Positions 61,103 through 64,000 of a stretch of DNA of 64,000 nucleotides are shown piece after piece. This DNA is from Cyathus striatus (lineage: Eukaryota > Basidiomycota > Agaricomycetes > Agaricales > Nidulariaceae). The stretch covers positions 1,426,001 to 1,490,000 of the forward strand of contig JAOVFP010000022.1 of NCBI GenBank assembly GCA_025738555.1, in the 5' to 3' direction. A model generated the notes under the pieces. That model did no database searches, was not told where the DNA came from, and saw only the letters and a list, made by a program, of their open reading frames with translations. Position 1 is the first letter of the stretch, and each line of letters opens with the position of its first letter. The position numbers were made by a program, and so were the translations under genes.

Positions 61103-62700
61103 GATGTGCAAGCTAAAAGAATATAGGTGAGTTCCACTTGTATATGAGTGTGCTTAAATCCTCAGATAAGAGAGTGCGAGCGCCGAGTGAAAGCAAAGAG
61201 TGCCGTTCCTCGAACAAAAGGAACTTAAATAGTTTGCTGTGTCGATATGGCGGGTACCGCGGGACACAGGACGATTGTTGATTCATCACTGATGGGCGTC
61301 CGTAGTTGGTTCGTAGCAGTCAGTAGCCTAATCCGTACTTCGATACTTACACGACCACATACAACATCGCCAGACAGGCGCCAACGATTTCTCACTCAGG
61401 TATCCGGGGGGTTTTGGAGTAGCAAGTAGGCGACATTGCATATGTCAAGTATTAACTTCAGTAGAGATATCCCTAGGCATTCAAGAAAGAATATATTTGA
61501 TCAGGCTACTGTAATATGCATACAGGAAATTCGAGGGTACTGGATACTTGATATAATTGTACCGTTCTGGAGCGGCAATAGCGTGGTGTATGCAAAGTTG
61601 AAAGGAAACACATCAAGGGTTTATACATCAACAACATTTCCAAAAGCTGTAACAATTTCACAGAAGGTGTCATCTTTTCACAGCATCCTGGGACCTGCAC
61701 CATCCATTTTGGAATCGTTACTCAGACGTACGCTTGCAAAGTGATTCCACAACCGTCGACGGAGCTGCGACGTATATGAGACCAGGCGCAGAAGCAAGTA
61801 GGTTGTCTGCCCGTATTCGAATATCGTACATGTGGAAGAATAGTTCAGGACGCCCTGCTCCCTTATGGGTACGGAAATTGGGGATCCGCATCGAGTTGGA
61901 CGAGTTGAGCGCTCTGTGCCCGGGAGAACCCACGATACGATGGTGTGTGGTCTTATGTACGTGTCCAAGAGAAGTTGTAGCCTGAGACAGTGTCCACGTC
62001 GGCTCCACGATTGGCAAACAGGCGCTGGATACGTGAGATGAATCCGTTTCGGAATAGGCTATGAGCGTCGAGGCTCGTATATGCTCTATGTACATCCAGG
62101 ACGGAGGCTTGAACATTGGACACCGAAGGCGTATGTCACTCCTTGCATCAGCTTGAACGAGGCAGAACGTGAACACATGATATAGAGATGAGCTGTCTAT
62201 ACATCATATAGTCGAGAATCTTCTGGTAAGTAGTGTATGCCATCACACTACCCAACGCTTGAACGATATCTGGAATGATGCAGTTTGGCACACGAAAGCG
62301 TCGTGATCATTGATTATCAGCTGAACCATCCACGCAACAGCCCGAAGTCTCATTGCCTGATAACGGTAGGTTAGCCCTGACGAGCTCACACTGTGTCATC
62401 ACCCCGATAGGCAGCGTAGCTGACGGTAGTATCTCGTCGATCCTCGAGCGGCATCATAGAGAGAATGCAGAAGCCTGGCGTCTCACACCACACTCAAACA
62501 CACCCCATGCCTCCTGTTCCTCCCTCCACAGCGTTAACGCACACCAGACTGGGTATACGCATTCATCCCCACCCCCTATAAGCAGCACTAGATGCAGATC
62601 CTGTAATAAAGACCTAACGCCTGCACCTCCCAAATTTTCTACATCGTAGACACCCATGGCGGTGTCTGTGCTCCGTCGCCTCAGCGGTTCCTAAACCGGG
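61103..62700. other. gene debris, possible ankyrin-like remnant
   Basis: No intact gene. On the minus strand, 62031-61972 encodes RIQRLFANRGADVDTVSGYN, which resembles the second half of an ankyrin repeat. Neighbouring frames are broken. The stretch also contains the promoter of DUF6535 paralogue 2. Confidence 0.3.
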
Positions 62701-62952
62701 CTAAAAGCTGCTGTCTCCACCTTTGTTTGTAGCGCATCCCAAAGATAGAAAGCTAGCCACTTGACACCCGGACACGATATTCTTGCTCAAAGCGACGGAA
62801 GAGGGGGTGCAGAAATACTTGAACCCCAATGACACACAAGCTTGGCAAGCACCGATAGAGGCAACATGAGTGTCGTTTGAACTGACACAAGACAGTATGG
62901 GTGCAAGAAGAAACGTCGCAAGAGGTATTTGGAGCAGTGAAAATGACATCAT
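62701..62952 (-). CDS. possible small secreted protein with five cysteines after the signal peptide
   Basis: An 83-aa frame begins MMSFSLLQIPLATFLLAPIL, a plausible signal peptide ending near SCVSS. The mature part has five Cys (ACQAC, YFC, GC and GC spacings). The frame is open upstream to 62997, and the Met at 62952 was chosen because the hydrophobic segment follows directly. Decayed copies of the same sequence lie in tandem to the right, so this may itself be a degenerating member. No family is recognised and no intron evidence is available. Confidence 0.35.
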   Translation of the reverse strand: MMSFSLLQIPLATFLLAPILSCVSSNDTHVASIGACQACVSLGFKYFCTPSSVALSKNIVSGCQVASFLSLGCATNKGGDSSF

Positions 62953-63560
62953 TCTTGTGCTGATGCGCCCCGTAGTCGCAATGGCCTCGAAAAGCAACGT
63001 AACTCATAATTATACCAAAACCCATCTTCGTCTTGAATAGTACCCGCAGAAACAGGCCATACTTGAGGCATGACGGCACGCAAGCTATGCGAGCACCTTC
63101 TGAACCGACGCAAGATTACATGGGTGTAAGAAGAAATAGCGGGTATGCGTTGGCGGAGATACACCTCTTAGTCGAGATGGCGCCGATAAGCAGTGTAGCT
63201 TATCACTGTGTCTAGCCTACGTCTTCGCTGTGAACGACGACCACATAAACAAGACACATGCGCGCATCTCCTCTTTATGCGTCGTTATCAACCCAGTTAA
63301 TCTTTCATGGGCTAAGTCCCACACTTGAGCCCTGGCGGTACGCAAGCTACACGAGCAACACCAGAATCTACATGCCCTGCCTTTCAAGCTGACGCGGGAT
63401 TGAAGGGGTACAGGGAGCGGATATGCGTTGTCCGAGATATTTGGGCATCAGTATATGCCAATACGCCTCGTAGTTAAGATGGCTTCGATAAGCACCATAG
63501 TTCGCTACGGTACACCAGCTACGTCTTCGCCTAGAGTGGCACGCATAAACTGGTCGTATC
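62820..63560. repeat. three degenerate tandem units of about 200-290 bp
   Basis: Units at about 62820-63010, 63070-63240 and 63335-63550 share in order (plus strand) CAAGCT near their start, a GTAAGAAGAAA-like core in the first two, GATGGCNNCGATAAGCA and CTACGTCTTCG. A weaker fourth match lies near 62400-62440 (CGATAGGCAGCGTAGCTGAC). The first unit carries the small secreted frame; the others have stops in the same frame. Confidence 0.5.
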
Positions 63561-64000
63561 GGCGTACTTCCCGAGTTGATACCAACCTAATCCTTCTACG
63601 AAGCAGTGCAATGTTAAGGGGCACGACACCACAACCACCCGTGCCCAAGCACACTTGCATCCTCTCCTATTCTCTTCTTTCCCCGACTCCCTTCCACCTC
63701 GTTGACGCTCGTGCGGGATTAGCGCGCTCGGTCCGGCTCCCAATATCGCCCACCAGCGAAAGCTCCTATCCCAAAGACCTAACATCTGCATATTGTAACC
63801 ATTCTGCATTGTATCCCTCTACCACTACCCCTGCTTCCAGGGGAGCTTCGGCCTTCATCTAGAAGCCACATTAGCTCATCGGCCTGGAGGCTTCTTTCCA
63901 CCAGGTGTTCTGGATACCAACTACCGGCGGGAAAGTGGAAGGTTGGTGGACGGCCAATGTTAGATAGGATAGTGTTGCTTTCCTTGTAGGGTATTGTCTC
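63561..64000. other. right edge, no feature seen
   Basis: The last 440 bp show no supportable gene or repeat. Confidence 0.4.

Overview
The window is nuclear DNA of a filamentous basidiomycete, most likely an Agaricomycete. The reasons are very short GT-AG introns (mostly 44-66 nt) in almost every gene, a pair of DUF6535 membrane proteins (a family known from Agaricomycetes), a GtaA-type secreted glutaminase with a Gly-rich transmembrane tail, and dense small DNA transposons. I cannot name the genus. Gene models were spliced by hand from reading frame, GT-AG borders and comparison of the paralogues within the window.

Layout. (1) 0-18 kb holds a cluster of seven copies of one alpha/beta-hydrolase (proline iminopeptidase / L-amino acid amidase type, peptidase family S33). 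Three copies are open over all six exons (7149-8332, 10874-12080, 14924-16100). Four are broken: a frameshifted copy cut by the window edge, a copy with four stops and a lost splice donor, an internally inverted fragment, and a copy with a one-base frameshift. Non-autonomous elements sit between them: a hAT-type MITE with an 8-bp target duplication, a long-inverted-repeat element with a 9-bp duplication, TA-flanked MITEs, and two further fold-back elements. (2) 19.3-22.9 kb is an 18-exon GtaA-like secreted glutaminase with a membrane anchor. (3) 23-26.5 kb is poor in genes and holds a MITE and gene debris. (4) 26.5-29.3 kb has a LaeA-like methyltransferase and, divergent from it, a mitochondrial double-HMG-box protein of Abf2/TFAM type. 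(5) 29.9-36.8 kb is a tandem triplet of F-box proteins with a pogo/Tc1-like element between the first two. (6) 37.9-40.9 kb is a DH-PH-FYVE Rho guanine nucleotide exchange factor of FGD type. (7) 41.3-61.1 kb holds two large tandem paralogues with a four-helix DUF6535 membrane domain followed by a long, intron-rich helical-repeat region, separated by 5.8 kb without recognisable genes. (8) 61.1-64 kb holds debris, one possible small secreted Cys-containing protein and decayed tandem copies of it.

The genes are not an operon. The theme is recent local duplication followed by decay (hydrolases, F-box genes, DUF6535 genes, small secreted protein units). The points most worth a second look are the hydrolase copy in which three conserved Trp codons have become stops, the 31-nt GT-AG segment in the third F-box gene, the modular palindromic repeat shared by the TA-flanked MITEs, and the DUF6535 solenoid pair, whose function is unknown.
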